Assembly: GCA_017405545.1 (NCBI GenBank)
Contig: JAFRAF010000067.1
Span: 1 to 5,307, forward strand
Origin: Oscillospiraceae bacterium
GTDB taxonomy: Bacteria; Bacillota; Clostridia; Oscillospirales; Oscillospiraceae
Direction: 5' to 3'
DNA: 5,307 nucleotides
Shown here: one piece after another, positions 1 through 4,895 of the stretch
Position numbering within the stretch: position 1 is the stretch's first letter
Layout of the letters: the number at the start of each line of letters is the position of its first letter
Notes under the pieces: generated by a model
Database searches by the model: none
The model's input: the letters and a program-made list of their open reading frames with translations, nothing else
Told to the model about the DNA's origin: nothing
Program-made: the position numbers and the translations under genes

Positions 1-2
1 GC

Positions 3-575
3 TTCGGCCCCAACAGATACATGACCAGAGGCATGTTCGTCACCGTACTGGGCAGAGCCGCAAACGCGGATGTGAGCGGGTTCACTGAAGTCGGATTCAC
101 TGATGTATCGTCTGAGCAGTACTATGCGCCGTATGTGGCATGGGCCGCCGATAATGGCATAGTCGACGGCTTCCCGGACGGCAGCTTCGCCCCGGATCAG
201 TATATCAGCCGTGAGCAGATGGCCGTTATCATGGCACGCTACCTTGAGCAGTTTGACATTACGGACGATGAGGCCGCCCCTGAGGATTCTCAGCCTGAGG
301 ATTCACAATCTGAGGATACACAGTCTGAGGATACACAGCCCGAAGACACGCAGACTGAGGAGGGCGATATGTCCACTGAAGCCCTGCCGGGGCTCAGCGA
401 GAAATACAGCGACGCCGATTCCATATCCGAATGGGCCCAGCCGGGCGTACTCATATGCACAGAGCGCGGCCTGCTCACCGGTGACAACACAGGCTGCTTC
501 AATCCCCATGACAACTCGACCAGGGCCATGTGCGCTGTCCTTATGACAAGGCTCATGACCGCCGCCGGCAATTGA
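3..575 (+). CDS. SLH-domain cell-surface protein, C-terminal part (5' end outside window)
   Basis: The frame is open from the window edge, so the true start lies upstream; the visible 190 residues end at TGA 573-575. Three S-layer homology segments are readable: the tail of one (residues 1-20, with MTRGMFVTVLGR), a complete one (about 32-82, with FTDVSSEQYYAPYVAWA, then GFPDGSFAP and SREQMAVIMARYLE), and a more divergent last one (about 135-187, with YSDADSISEWA and STRAMCAVLMTRLM). SLH triplets normally anchor exported proteins non-covalently to secondary cell-wall polysaccharide, so this is probably the wall-binding end of a secreted protein; its catalytic or adhesive part is not visible. 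An acidic low-complexity linker (about 93-118) separates the last two SLH units. The canonical TRAE motif is varied in all three copies (TRGM, SREQ, TRAM). The gene stands apart from the next one, with a terminator between. Family is confident, substrate and role unknown. Confidence 0.9.
   Translation, partial: FGPNRYMTRGMFVTVLGRAANADVSGFTEVGFTDVSSEQYYAPYVAWAADNGIVDGFPDGSFAPDQYISREQMAVIMARYLEQFDITDDEAAPEDSQPEDSQSEDTQSEDTQPEDTQTEEGDMSTEALPGLSEKYSDADSISEWAQPGVLICTERGLLTGDNTGCFNPHDNSTRAMCAVLMTRLMTAAGN
279..353 (+). repeat. 15-bp in-frame tandem repeat encoding acidic pentapeptides
   Basis: Five consecutive 15-base units encode PEDSQ, PEDSQ, SEDTQ, SEDTQ and PEDTQ, and a partial sixth (TEE) follows. 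The two middle units are identical in DNA (309-323 and 324-338), while the outer ones differ mostly at third codon positions. The tract forms a flexible, strongly acidic spacer between SLH units 2 and 3, and identical neighbouring units make copy number prone to slippage. Confidence 0.85.
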
Positions 576-600
576 GCCGAAGCTTCATAAAGCCCTCAGC

Positions 601-638
601 AGGACGCATTGCGGTACCGCGATGCGCCCTGTTTTTTT
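601..638 (+). terminator. Intrinsic terminator of the SLH gene
   Basis: A GC-rich hairpin pairs 601-613 with 618-630. It has one A-C mismatch (604/627) and one G-U pair, and the apex is the palindrome GGTACC. A run of seven T (632-638) follows after one G. It starts 25 bases after the SLH stop codon and isolates that gene from the SPFH operon. Confidence 0.9.
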
Positions 639-672
639 GTATTCACCGATTGACAAACCCACGCAGCGGGCC

Positions 673-707
673 TTGACAATCCTCTCGGATTGTGACATTA
701 ATACAAT
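673..707 (+). promoter_or_regulatory. Candidate promoter with embedded inverted repeat, upstream of the SPFH operon
   Basis: A perfect TTGACA lies at 673-678 and a TACAAT at 702-707, the best -10 match here. The gap between them is 23 bases, too long for an ordinary sigma-A promoter. With 18-19 base spacing the -10 would be the poorer ATTAAT or TTAATA (697-703). A perfect inverted repeat, ACAATCC (676-682) and GGATTGT (687-693) with a 4-base centre, covers the -35 and spacer and could be an operator. The location, just after a terminator and before a strong ribosome site, supports a promoter; the exact boxes are uncertain. Confidence 0.45.
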
Positions 708-723
708 ATCATAAAGATATATC

Positions 724-730
724 AGGAGGT
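724..730 (+). promoter_or_regulatory. Ribosome binding site that fixes the SPFH start
   Basis: AGGAGGT ends six bases before ATG 737. An in-frame GTG at 692 would add 15 residues, but it has no such site in front of it and falls inside the presumed promoter, so 737 is taken as the start. Confidence 0.9.
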
Positions 731-736
731 GTTCAT

Positions 737-1741
737 ATGAGTGAACATGCGCAATATGCGGAAAAGGCCCCGAAAGCGGCTAACGGCTTTGTCATGATGT
801 TTCTGTTCATCCTGCTGGCAATCGCTGCCGTCTTGCTGGTGATCGTCTCGGCTGCCGCGCTGGACGGCGGCGGAAGCGCGCTCTGGGTCATTCTGCTGAT
901 AATCGCCATACTCTATCTGTGCGTATGCTGGGTGCCCTTTCTGGGCCTTAAGGTCATAAAGCCCCAGGAGGCCCTTGTGCTCACCCTTTTCGGAAAGTAC
1001 ATAGGCACGCTCAAGGAGGAGGGCTTTTACTTCGTAAACCCCTTCGTGTCCGCCGTAAACCCCACGGCAAACCCGCTGTCCGAGGCGTCTGAGAGCTCTA
1101 CAGTCGAGCGTTTAGCCTCTTTCGGCAAGCCCAAGAAGGACAGCGCCGGCGGCAAAAAGCTCTCCCTCAAGGCCATCACCCTGAATAACGGCAAGCAGAA
1201 AATAAACGATCTGCTGGGCAACCCCATAGAGATAGGCATCGTGGTGATATGGCGGGTGGTGGACACCACAAAGGCGGTCTTCAACGTGGACAACTACATG
1301 GAGTTCCTCTCCATCCAGACCGACTCCGCCCTGAGAAATATTGTCCGGCTCTACCCCTATGACCTGTCCGACGGCGGTGAGGAGTGCAGTCTGCGCGGCT
1401 CCAGCCAGGAGATATCCGACAAGATAAAGGCTGAGATACAGTCAAAGGTTGAGATAGCCGGACTGGAGGTCATCGAGGCACGCATAACCCATCTGGCCTA
1501 CGCCTCGGAGATAGCCGCCGCCATGCTCCAGCGCCAGCAGGCCGCCGCCATAATCGACGCCCGCAAGATGATAGTCGACGGGGCCGTCGGCATGGTGGAA
1601 ATGGCCCTGAACAAGCTGGGCGAAAACAGTATCGTCGAGCTGGACGAGGAGCGCAAGGCCGCCATGGTATCCAACCTGCTGGTGGTCCTGTGCGGCAATA
1701 AGGACGCCCAGCCCATAGTCAACTCGGGCTCTATCTATTAA
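737..1741 (+). CDS. SPFH/band-7 domain membrane protein
   Basis: The product has 334 residues. Two hydrophobic segments (about 17-40 and 47-69) form a membrane hairpin at the N terminus. The SPFH domain follows from about 70 (GLKVIKPQEALVLTLFGKY, then GFYFVNPF) to about 275, with core segments such as NPIEIGIVVIWRVVD (162-176) and the helical stretch AAAMLQRQQAAAIIDARK (260-277). A lysine/serine-rich insertion (about 115-148) sits between the first strands and the core. SPFH proteins (stomatin, prohibitin, flotillin, HflK/C) oligomerise at membranes and organise microdomains or scaffold proteases; the client here is unknown. It is the first gene of an operon with a YbjQ protein 20 bases downstream and an Arc-like regulator after that. 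There is no clear signal peptide apart from the membrane hairpin, and no truncation. The family is sure, the function is not. Confidence 0.93.
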   Translation: MSEHAQYAEKAPKAANGFVMMFLFILLAIAAVLLVIVSAAALDGGGSALWVILLIIAILYLCVCWVPFLGLKVIKPQEALVLTLFGKYIGTLKEEGFYFVNPFVSAVNPTANPLSEASESSTVERLASFGKPKKDSAGGKKLSLKAITLNNGKQKINDLLGNPIEIGIVVIWRVVDTTKAVFNVDNYMEFLSIQTDSALRNIVRLYPYDLSDGGEECSLRGSSQEISDKIKAEIQSKVEIAGLEVIEARITHLAYASEIAAAMLQRQQAAAIIDARKMIVDGAVGMVEMALNKLGENSIVELDEERKAAMVSNLLVVLCGNKDAQPIVNSGSIY

Positions 1742-1761
1742 ATAAATAAGGAGGAAAAACC

Positions 1762-2073
1762 ATGCTTATCCTGACCATCAACAGCGTACCCGGCCGCGAT
1801 ATCGAGGCGCTGGGCATAGTAAAGGGCAGCACAATACAGTCAAAGCACATCGGCAAGGACATAGGCTCCGGCTTCAAAACCATCATCGGCGGCGAGCTGA
1901 AAGCCTATACCCAGATGATGGACGAGGCAAGGCAGATCGCCACTGATCGAATGATCGGCGAGGCGGAGGCCCTGGGCGCCGACGCCATTATCGGGGTACG
2001 CTTCTCCACCTCCGCCATCATGCAGGGAGCGGCCGAGATGCTGGCTTTCGGCACGGCCGTCAGATACAGATAA
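1762..2073 (+). CDS. YbjQ/UPF0145 family protein
   Basis: This 103-residue protein matches the YbjQ_1 (UPF0145) pattern along its full length, which is the usual size. Seen features are an N-terminal strand region ending in IVKGST (about 19-24), GGELKAYTQMMDEARQIA (43-60), the helix RMIGEAEALGADAIIGVRF (63-81) and the closing FGTAVRY (96-102). Members are small cytosolic proteins sometimes called heavy-metal-binding because of structural likeness to metal-binding domains. No cysteine or histidine metal site is visible here, and the biochemical role is not established. AAGGAGG (1748-1754) lies seven bases before the ATG. The 20-base gap to the SPFH gene and the shared strand imply cotranscription, suggesting that it works with, or is recruited by, the SPFH assembly; that link is inferred. 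Confidence 0.9.
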   Translation: MLILTINSVPGRDIEALGIVKGSTIQSKHIGKDIGSGFKTIIGGELKAYTQMMDEARQIATDRMIGEAEALGADAIIGVRFSTSAIMQGAAEMLAFGTAVRYR

Positions 2074-2094
2074 GGCCGAGAGTGTGCTCAAGCC

Positions 2095-2295
2095 GTGGCT
2101 AAGGAAAAGGACAACGACAAAAAACAGATCCTTCTGCGCATATCCCCCACTCTTTGGAAGGAGCTGGCCGCCTGGGCGGAGGACGATTTCAGATCCATAA
2201 ACGGGCAGATAGAATATCTGCTGACCGAGGCCGTGAAAAAGCGGAAAAAGGGCGGCAAATCGCAGCAGGCGGTGAATAGAGACATCTCCAAATAA
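2095..2295 (+). CDS. Arc-like ribbon-helix-helix DNA-binding protein
   Basis: The product has 66 residues. The layout is that of an Arc/MetJ-type regulator: a basic N terminus, a strand (KQILLRIS, about 10-17), helix A (PTLWKELAAWAEDDF, 18-32), the turn RSINGQ and helix B (IEYLLTEAVKKRKK, about 38-51), then a basic tail. Such proteins bind DNA as dimers, inserting the paired strands into the major groove. The start is GTG, 21 bases after the YbjQ stop and in the same frame. Only a weak GAGAG (2078-2082) stands upstream, so translation probably depends on coupling to the preceding gene. No ATG or other start fits between the two genes. As the last gene of the SPFH operon it is a plausible autoregulator, possibly acting at the repeat at 676-693 or at the palindromic sites at 2476-2515. 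No toxin gene accompanies it. Confidence 0.85.
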   Translation: MAKEKDNDKKQILLRISPTLWKELAAWAEDDFRSINGQIEYLLTEAVKKRKKGGKSQQAVNRDISK

Positions 2296-2299
2296 ACAA

Positions 2300-2328
2300 G
2301 GGGCATACCGCGCCGTGCGGTATGCCCC
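2300..2328 (+). terminator. Perfect hairpin ending the SPFH operon
   Basis: Twelve perfect base pairs (GGGGCATACCGC at 2300-2311 with its complement at 2317-2328) close a five-base loop. The hairpin begins five bases after the last stop codon. The following bases are only moderately T-rich, so it may act mainly as an mRNA 3'-end stabiliser, with the next hairpin helping termination. Confidence 0.7.
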
Positions 2329-2354
2329 AATGTTCATTCTCGGGCAGAGAAGTC

Positions 2355-2381
2355 GCCGGGCAGATCCCTCTGCCCGGCTTT
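2355..2381 (+). terminator. Second hairpin with short T tract
   Basis: GCCGGGCAG (2355-2363) pairs perfectly with CTGCCCGGC (2370-2378) around a six-base loop, followed by TTT then GTC. A second upstream copy of CGGGCAGA (2341-2348) can pair with the same right arm (see findings). The weak T run makes it a moderate terminator, best seen as a tandem partner of the preceding hairpin. Confidence 0.65.
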
Positions 2382-2470
2382 GTCAAATTAAGAGGTATCA
2401 AGCAGCAGTATAACCGCGGCTTTAACTGAATCATGGATGTACTTCGCTATTCATCCTTGTCGTTAGAATT

Positions 2471-2500
2471 TTGACCTACATTCTACGAACTACGTATAAT
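2471..2500 (+). promoter_or_regulatory. Near-consensus promoter with no gene downstream on its strand
   Basis: TTGACC (2471-2476) and a perfect TATAAT (2495-2500) are separated by 18 bases. Transcription would start near 2507 and run to the right, toward the 3' end of the minus-strand PP-loop gene, with no same-strand ORF before rplM. A run of eight T begins about 25 bases after the expected start, but without a convincing hairpin. It may drive a short or antisense RNA, or be the remnant of a lost gene. Confidence 0.5.
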
Positions 2501-2515
2501 GTACTACATTATACG
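2476..2515. repeat. Operator-like cluster: 23-bp palindrome plus a third half-site
   Basis: An 11-base arm CGTATAATGTA (2493-2503) and its exact complement TACATTATACG (2505-2515) flank a single central C. A further copy, CTACATTCTACG (2476-2487), matches CTACATTATACG (2504-2515) at 11 of 12 positions, 28 bases upstream. The palindrome overlaps the -10 and start region of the promoter at 2471-2500, the classical placement for a repressor site. The binding protein is unknown; the TGTA-N-TACA core would suit a GntR- or PadR-like dimer, or an Arc-type protein. Confidence 0.6.
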
Positions 2516-2633
2516 CTGCTTTGCAAGATGTTTTTTTTAACAAATTATTCGTCCTGAAATTGTCTAAAATACCGTATGCCCGAATTTATATTCTTAATAA
2601 GCAGCAATCACCCTGTATTCTGGCATTAAACAA

Positions 2634-3359
2634 TCAGTGCCGCTTATACTTCCCCGGCTCCCAGCCGGAAAGCGGGTAGCGCTGCATAGCGCCGAAAATT
2701 TTGCTTTTCATATCCGGGTATTCGGCCGACAGGGTCTTTACAAGCTCCTTAACCTCGGTGCGCTTGCTTATGCCGTCTCTCGGACAGGGATTCTTCACCA
2801 CCGGCAGGCCGTAGCGCCGCACAAGGCTCTCTGCGGTCCCCTCCCCCACGTACAGCATGGGCCTGATCTGAGTAACGTCCATCCTTGACATATAGGTCAC
2901 CGGCTCAAAGCAGTTTATACGGCCCTCAAAGAACAGGGACATCATAAAGGTCTCCACCGCGTCGTCGAAGTGGTGGCCCAGGGCGATCTTTTTGATACCC
3001 AGCTCCTTCATCTTGTCATGTAGCACGCCGCGGCGCATTTTGGAGCACAGGGCGCATGGATTTTTCTCCTTGCGCTCGTTGAAGACTATCTCCCCTATCT
3101 GGGTCTTGATGATCGTATATGGTATGTCCAGCTCATCGCACATAGCCTTCACCGGCCCGTAGTCGCTGCCGAAGCCCATGTCCACTGTCAGACCGTGTAT
3201 GGAGAAGCGTTTGCTGTTGTACTTCCGCAGCTCGGCCAGTGCCCGTAGCAGGCAAATCGAGTCCTTTCCCCCCGAGACGCCTACAGCGATTACGTCGCCC
3301 TCGTCTATCATTGAGTAGTCCTCCACACAGCGGCGGACCAATCCGGTAAATTTCTGCAT
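2634..3359 (-). CDS. TtcA-family PP-loop ATP pyrophosphatase (tRNA thiolation type)
   Basis: With the chosen start the product has 241 residues. The PP-loop SGGKDS (29-34) binds ATP and adenylates the target base. CALC (Cys102, Cys105) plus the later NPCPRDG (Cys192) give the three cysteines that hold the [4Fe-4S] cluster in TtcA, and GHHFDDAVETFMMSLFFEG (128-146) is the conserved histidine/aspartate block. TtcA makes 2-thiocytidine at position 32 of certain tRNAs. The protein is shorter than the proteobacterial enzyme, as is usual for Firmicutes relatives, so the exact tRNA base modified is not certain. An in-frame ATG at 3363-3365 directly abuts the GAGGG ribosome site; the ATG at 3357-3359 has a six-base gap and is preferred. 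It is divergent from rplM, and no clear promoter was found in the 3371-3470 stretch. A TilS-like lysidine role is less likely because of the cysteine pattern. Confidence 0.88.
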   Translation of the reverse strand: MQKFTGLVRRCVEDYSMIDEGDVIAVGVSGGKDSICLLRALAELRKYNSKRFSIHGLTVDMGFGSDYGPVKAMCDELDIPYTIIKTQIGEIVFNERKEKNPCALCSKMRRGVLHDKMKELGIKKIALGHHFDDAVETFMMSLFFEGRINCFEPVTYMSRMDVTQIRPMLYVGEGTAESLVRRYGLPVVKNPCPRDGISKRTEVKELVKTLSAEYPDMKSKIFGAMQRYPLSGWEPGKYKRH

Positions 3360-3365
3360 ACCCAT

Positions 3366-3370
3366 CCCTC
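3366..3370 (-). promoter_or_regulatory. Ribosome binding site deciding the PP-loop gene start
   Basis: On the minus strand GAGGG touches the first ATG (3365) with no gap but stands six bases before the second ATG (3359). Normal spacing therefore favours 3359 and a two-residue-shorter protein. Confidence 0.65.
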
Positions 3371-3471
3371 ATAAAAAAGAAAATCGAAACCGAGAATTCG
3401 AGAGTAAATCGAAGAAAACAGGAGTTTTCGGGAGTTTGCAAAAGACATAATAAAAAAACCGAAAATAAGTG

Positions 3472-3500
3472 TTGACAGCCGCATTGTCATGTGCTATAAC
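3472..3500 (+). promoter_or_regulatory. Strong sigma-A promoter of rplM-rpsI
   Basis: TTGACA (3472-3477) and TATAAC (3495-3500) are 17 bases apart, and TG at 3492-3493 makes an extended -10. The sequence upstream of the -35 (about 3440-3471) is A/T-rich and resembles an UP element. The expected start is near 3507. Such strength suits a ribosomal protein operon. Confidence 0.9.
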
Positions 3501-3506
3501 ATTTAA

Positions 3507-3594
3507 GTGCACACGGGGCTGTGTTTTTTTATTGTAATCGTGTGCGCATTATTTGTCAAAAAATTTTTTACACAATATAATTGGAGGAAACTCA
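3507..3594 (+). ncRNA. rplM 5' leader, candidate L13-type autoregulatory structure
   Basis: The leader is about 88 bases long. GTGCACACG (3507-3515) can pair with CGTGTGCGC (3539-3547), nine pairs with one G-U. Alternatively the same ACAC (3511-3514) can form a small hairpin with GTGT (3521-3524), which runs directly into seven T (3524-3530). These two foldings exclude each other, as in an attenuator. An L13 leader family is described before rplM in low-GC Gram-positives, and this position and layout fit; I could not compare it to the family model. GGAGG (3583-3587) sits seven bases before the rplM ATG. Confidence 0.5.
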
Positions 3595-4026
3595 ATGTCA
3601 ACGACACTTGCGAAAAAGGAGACCGTTTCCAGAAAATGGTATGTCCTTGACGCAGCGGGAAAGCCCTTGGGCCGCACCGCCGCTACCGCCGCTACTCTGC
3701 TCCGCGGAAAGCACAAGGCGGACTACACTCCCAATGTGGACTGCGGTGATTTCGTGATCATCTTAAACGCCGCTCAGGCGGTTCTCACCGGCAGCAAGCT
3801 CACCAAGAAGTATTATCGCCGTCATTCCGGCTGGGTCGGCGGTCTGAAGGAGATCCGCTATGACAGGCTCATGGCCACAAAGCCTGAGTTCGCCATGACT
3901 CACGCTGTCAAGGGAATGCTTGGCAAGAACACCACCGGCGCTGCTCAGCTCCGCCGCCTGCGCGTATACGCCGGCGATGAGCACATGCACGCTGCACAGA
4001 AGCCCGAACCCTGGGTAGAAGGTTAA
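3595..4026 (+). CDS. rplM: 50S ribosomal protein L13
   Basis: L13 is an early-assembling large-subunit protein that binds 23S rRNA. The 143-residue length is typical. Recognisable blocks are [16 protein letters not shown] (14-29), [12 protein letters not shown] (35-46), [16 protein letters not shown] (65-80) and the family signature region VKGMLGKN to RLRVYAG (105-127). Residue 110 is Gly where most L13 proteins have Pro (MLP), and the following segment TTGAAQL is also slightly unusual; neither looks damaging. An in-frame ATG at 3553 would add 14 residues but lies inside the leader; GGAGG at 3583-3587 fixes ATG 3595. It is the first gene of the L13-S9 operon, 14 bases from rpsI, with its own strong promoter and a possibly regulatory leader. 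Confidence 0.97.
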   Translation: MSTTLAKKETVSRKWYVLDAAGKPLGRTAATAATLLRGKHKADYTPNVDCGDFVIILNAAQAVLTGSKLTKKYYRRHSGWVGGLKEIRYDRLMATKPEFAMTHAVKGMLGKNTTGAAQLRRLRVYAGDEHMHAAQKPEPWVEG

Positions 4027-4040
4027 GGAGGATAAACAGA

Positions 4041-4445
4041 ATGTATACGAGCAAAAAGCCCTATATGTACGGCACAGGCAGAAGAAAGTCCTCTGTCGCC
4101 AGAGTCCACCTCTTCCCCGGCGGGACCGGCAAGATCACCATCAACGGCCGCGATATCGACGATTACCTCGGTCTTGAGACCCTGAAGCTCATCGTTCGTC
4201 AGCCCCTCAACACCACCGGCACCGTCGACAAGGTGGATATTGAAGCCACCGTTTCAGGCGGCGGCGTCACCGGCCAGGCCGGCGCCATCCGTCACGGCAT
4301 TTCCAGAGCCCTCCTTCTGGTGGACGAGAACTATCGCCACGACCTGAAAGCAGCCGGCTTCCTGACCCGTGACCCGAGAATGAAAGAGCGTAAGAAGTAC
4401 GGGTTGAAAGCAGCCCGCAGAGCGCCTCAGTTCTCGAAGCGTTAA
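4041..4445 (+). CDS. rpsI: 30S ribosomal protein S9
   Basis: S9 sits in the head of the small subunit, and its C-terminal tail contacts the anticodon arm of the P-site tRNA. The 134-residue length is normal. Visible landmarks are [21 protein letters not shown] (10-30, in two halves [12 protein letters not shown] and LFPGGTG), the signature [19 protein letters not shown] (73-91), the basic segment [20 protein letters not shown] and the conserved terminal SKR. The ribosome site AAGGAGG (4025-4031) overlaps the rplM stop codon, nine bases before the ATG, so the two genes are cotranscribed and probably translated in a coupled way. A second ATG at codon 9 lacks its own ribosome site. The tail is intact, so any insertion event next to it has not altered the coding end. 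Confidence 0.97.
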   Translation: MYTSKKPYMYGTGRRKSSVARVHLFPGGTGKITINGRDIDDYLGLETLKLIVRQPLNTTGTVDKVDIEATVSGGGVTGQAGAIRHGISRALLLVDENYRHDLKAAGFLTRDPRMKERKKYGLKAARRAPQFSKR

Positions 4446-4465
4446 TCGAGACTTCGAAACGACGC

Positions 4466-4500
4466 AAAAAGCCCGGAAATTCAACGTTTCCGGGCTTTTT
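4466..4500 (+). terminator. Intrinsic terminator of rplM-rpsI
   Basis: AAAAAGCCCGGAAA (4466-4479) pairs perfectly with 4487-4500 around a seven-base loop. The right arm ends in five T, and the left arm begins with five A, so it can also act on transcripts from the opposite strand. It lies 20 bases after the rpsI stop. Confidence 0.95.
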
Positions 4501-4561
4501 CCATGCCCGAATCTTTTTGATTTGTTTTAGCGAAATCTGACTCATTCTGATCAAAGAATTT

Positions 4562-4621
4562 TAGTTAATTTTGGGTTAAATGCTCTTTTCAGACCCCTTA
4601 GTAGTTAATTTTTGGGTTAAA
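4562..4621. repeat. Direct repeat TAGTTAATTTT(T)GGGTTAAA
   Basis: The two copies, 4562-4580 and 4602-4621, are identical except for one extra T in the second, and they start 40 bases apart. Each is itself a loose TTAA...TTAA repeat. No ORF covers them. Confidence 0.75.
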
Positions 4622-4674
4622 AAAAGGAACATGATAGAGCGGAACAAGTCCGTTTATTCCCGTTTTCCTTTATG

Positions 4675-4701
4675 TGAATCCGCGGTGAGAATTCGGATTC
4701 A
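4675..4701. repeat. Perfect eight-base inverted repeat
   Basis: TGAATCCG (4675-4682) and CGGATTCA (4694-4701) are exact complements around an 11-base loop. No T tract follows, so it is not a standard terminator; it could be a recombinase core, an operator or an RNA stem. Confidence 0.6.
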
Positions 4702-4768
4702 AACTACTGCGCCACAGATCGCCTGATGAAATCTGACCGAATCTGATAGTTTTAATCCTATCTTATAG

Positions 4769-4807
4769 AGACGCTCAGCAGAGAGTTCTTTCTGCCGGGC
4801 GTCTTTG
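4769..4807 (+). terminator. Intrinsic terminator-like hairpin
   Basis: Positions 4769-4784 pair with 4789-4804 through 15 of 16 positions, including two G-U pairs and one A-C mismatch, around a GTTC loop; TTT, then G and TCTT follow. No gene lies between it and the rpsI terminator, so it may end a small noncoding transcript or insulate the next unit. Confidence 0.65.
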
Positions 4808-4836
4808 TCTTCCCAGAAGAAAAGCCTCCATTACAT

Positions 4837-4874
4837 AGCCCGGTTGCTGTACGAAACGGTAACCGGGCTTTTTT
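4837..4874 (+). terminator. Strong intrinsic terminator before the cysteine-rich ORF
   Basis: AGCCCGGTT (4837-4845) pairs with AACCGGGCT (4861-4869), and the stem extends through five more pairs (two of them G-U) to a five-base loop (4851-4855). Six T (4869-4874) follow. Only 32 bases separate it from the ribosome site of the next ORF. Confidence 0.88.
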
Positions 4875-4878
4875 CATT

Positions 4879-4895
4879 TCTGCAGACTCTGCAGA
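4879..4895. repeat. Twin palindromic octamer TCTGCAGA-C-TCTGCAGA
   Basis: The self-complementary octamer TCTGCAGA occurs twice (4879-4886 and 4888-4895) with one base between. It lies between the strong terminator and the ribosome site of the cysteine-rich ORF and could be a small operator, or chance. Confidence 0.5.

Larger units (their letters stand above)
2382..2633. other. AT-rich gap between convergent transcription units
   Basis: No convincing coding region was found here: frames are broken by stops within a few codons. The stretch holds the promoter-plus-palindrome block at 2471-2515, a run of eight T at 2531-2538, and otherwise AT-rich sequence. I see no strong intrinsic terminator for the minus-strand PP-loop gene that ends at 2634. 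The composition is clearly more AT-rich than the genes on either side. Confidence 0.6.
4532..4747. repeat. Direct repeat pair GAAATCTGAC-N4-TCTGAT, 196 bases apart
   Basis: Copies lie at 4532-4551 and 4728-4747, with 16 identical outer bases and a variable 4-base centre. Inside each copy the core CTGA recurs exactly ten bases apart (4537 and 4547; 4733 and 4743), with a further CTGA at 4723 before the second copy. Helical phasing of this kind suits protein binding on one face of the DNA. Confidence 0.6.
4501..4768. other. Repeat-rich noncoding segment next to rpsI
   Basis: No credible ORF or tRNA was found in these 268 bases on either strand. It is AT-rich and structured: GAAATCTGAC-N4-TCTGAT direct repeats (4532-4551 and 4728-4747), two TAGTTAAT...GGGTTAAA repeats (4562-4580 and 4602-4621), and a perfect eight-base inverted repeat. 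The layout resembles recombinase or regulator binding arrays at the edge of a mobile element, which is inference. Confidence 0.5.

Noticed and set aside
105..127. L13 Gly110 in place of the usual Pro as a sign of a defective rplM (protein residues 105-127)
   Set aside because: The rest of the protein and its control region are intact; a single family-variable position is not evidence of damage. Coordinates here are residues, corresponding to about 3907-3975 in the window.
692..736. GTG start for the SPFH gene adding 15 residues
   Set aside because: It has no ribosome site, lies inside the presumed promoter, and ATG 737 has AGGAGGT at ideal spacing.
2095..2295. RHH gene as antitoxin of a toxin-antitoxin pair
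   Set aside because: No toxin-like ORF is next to it; the partner genes are SPFH and YbjQ.
2088..2434. Minus-strand ORFs over the YbjQ and RHH genes
   Set aside because: They are reading-frame shadows of well-supported plus-strand genes, with no recognisable protein pattern.
3553..3594. Upstream ATG for rplM adding 14 residues
   Set aside because: It lies in the structured leader without a ribosome site; GGAGG at 3583-3587 points to ATG 3595, which gives the normal L13 length.
4254..4554. Minus-strand ORFs over rpsI and its terminator
   Set aside because: They cross the rpsI terminator hairpin, show low-complexity arbitrary sequence and oppose a certain ribosomal gene.
4675..4715. Possible tRNA 3' end on the minus strand (GTTTGAATCC resembles a T loop)
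   Set aside because: No T-stem complement, anticodon arm or acceptor pairing could be formed around it.
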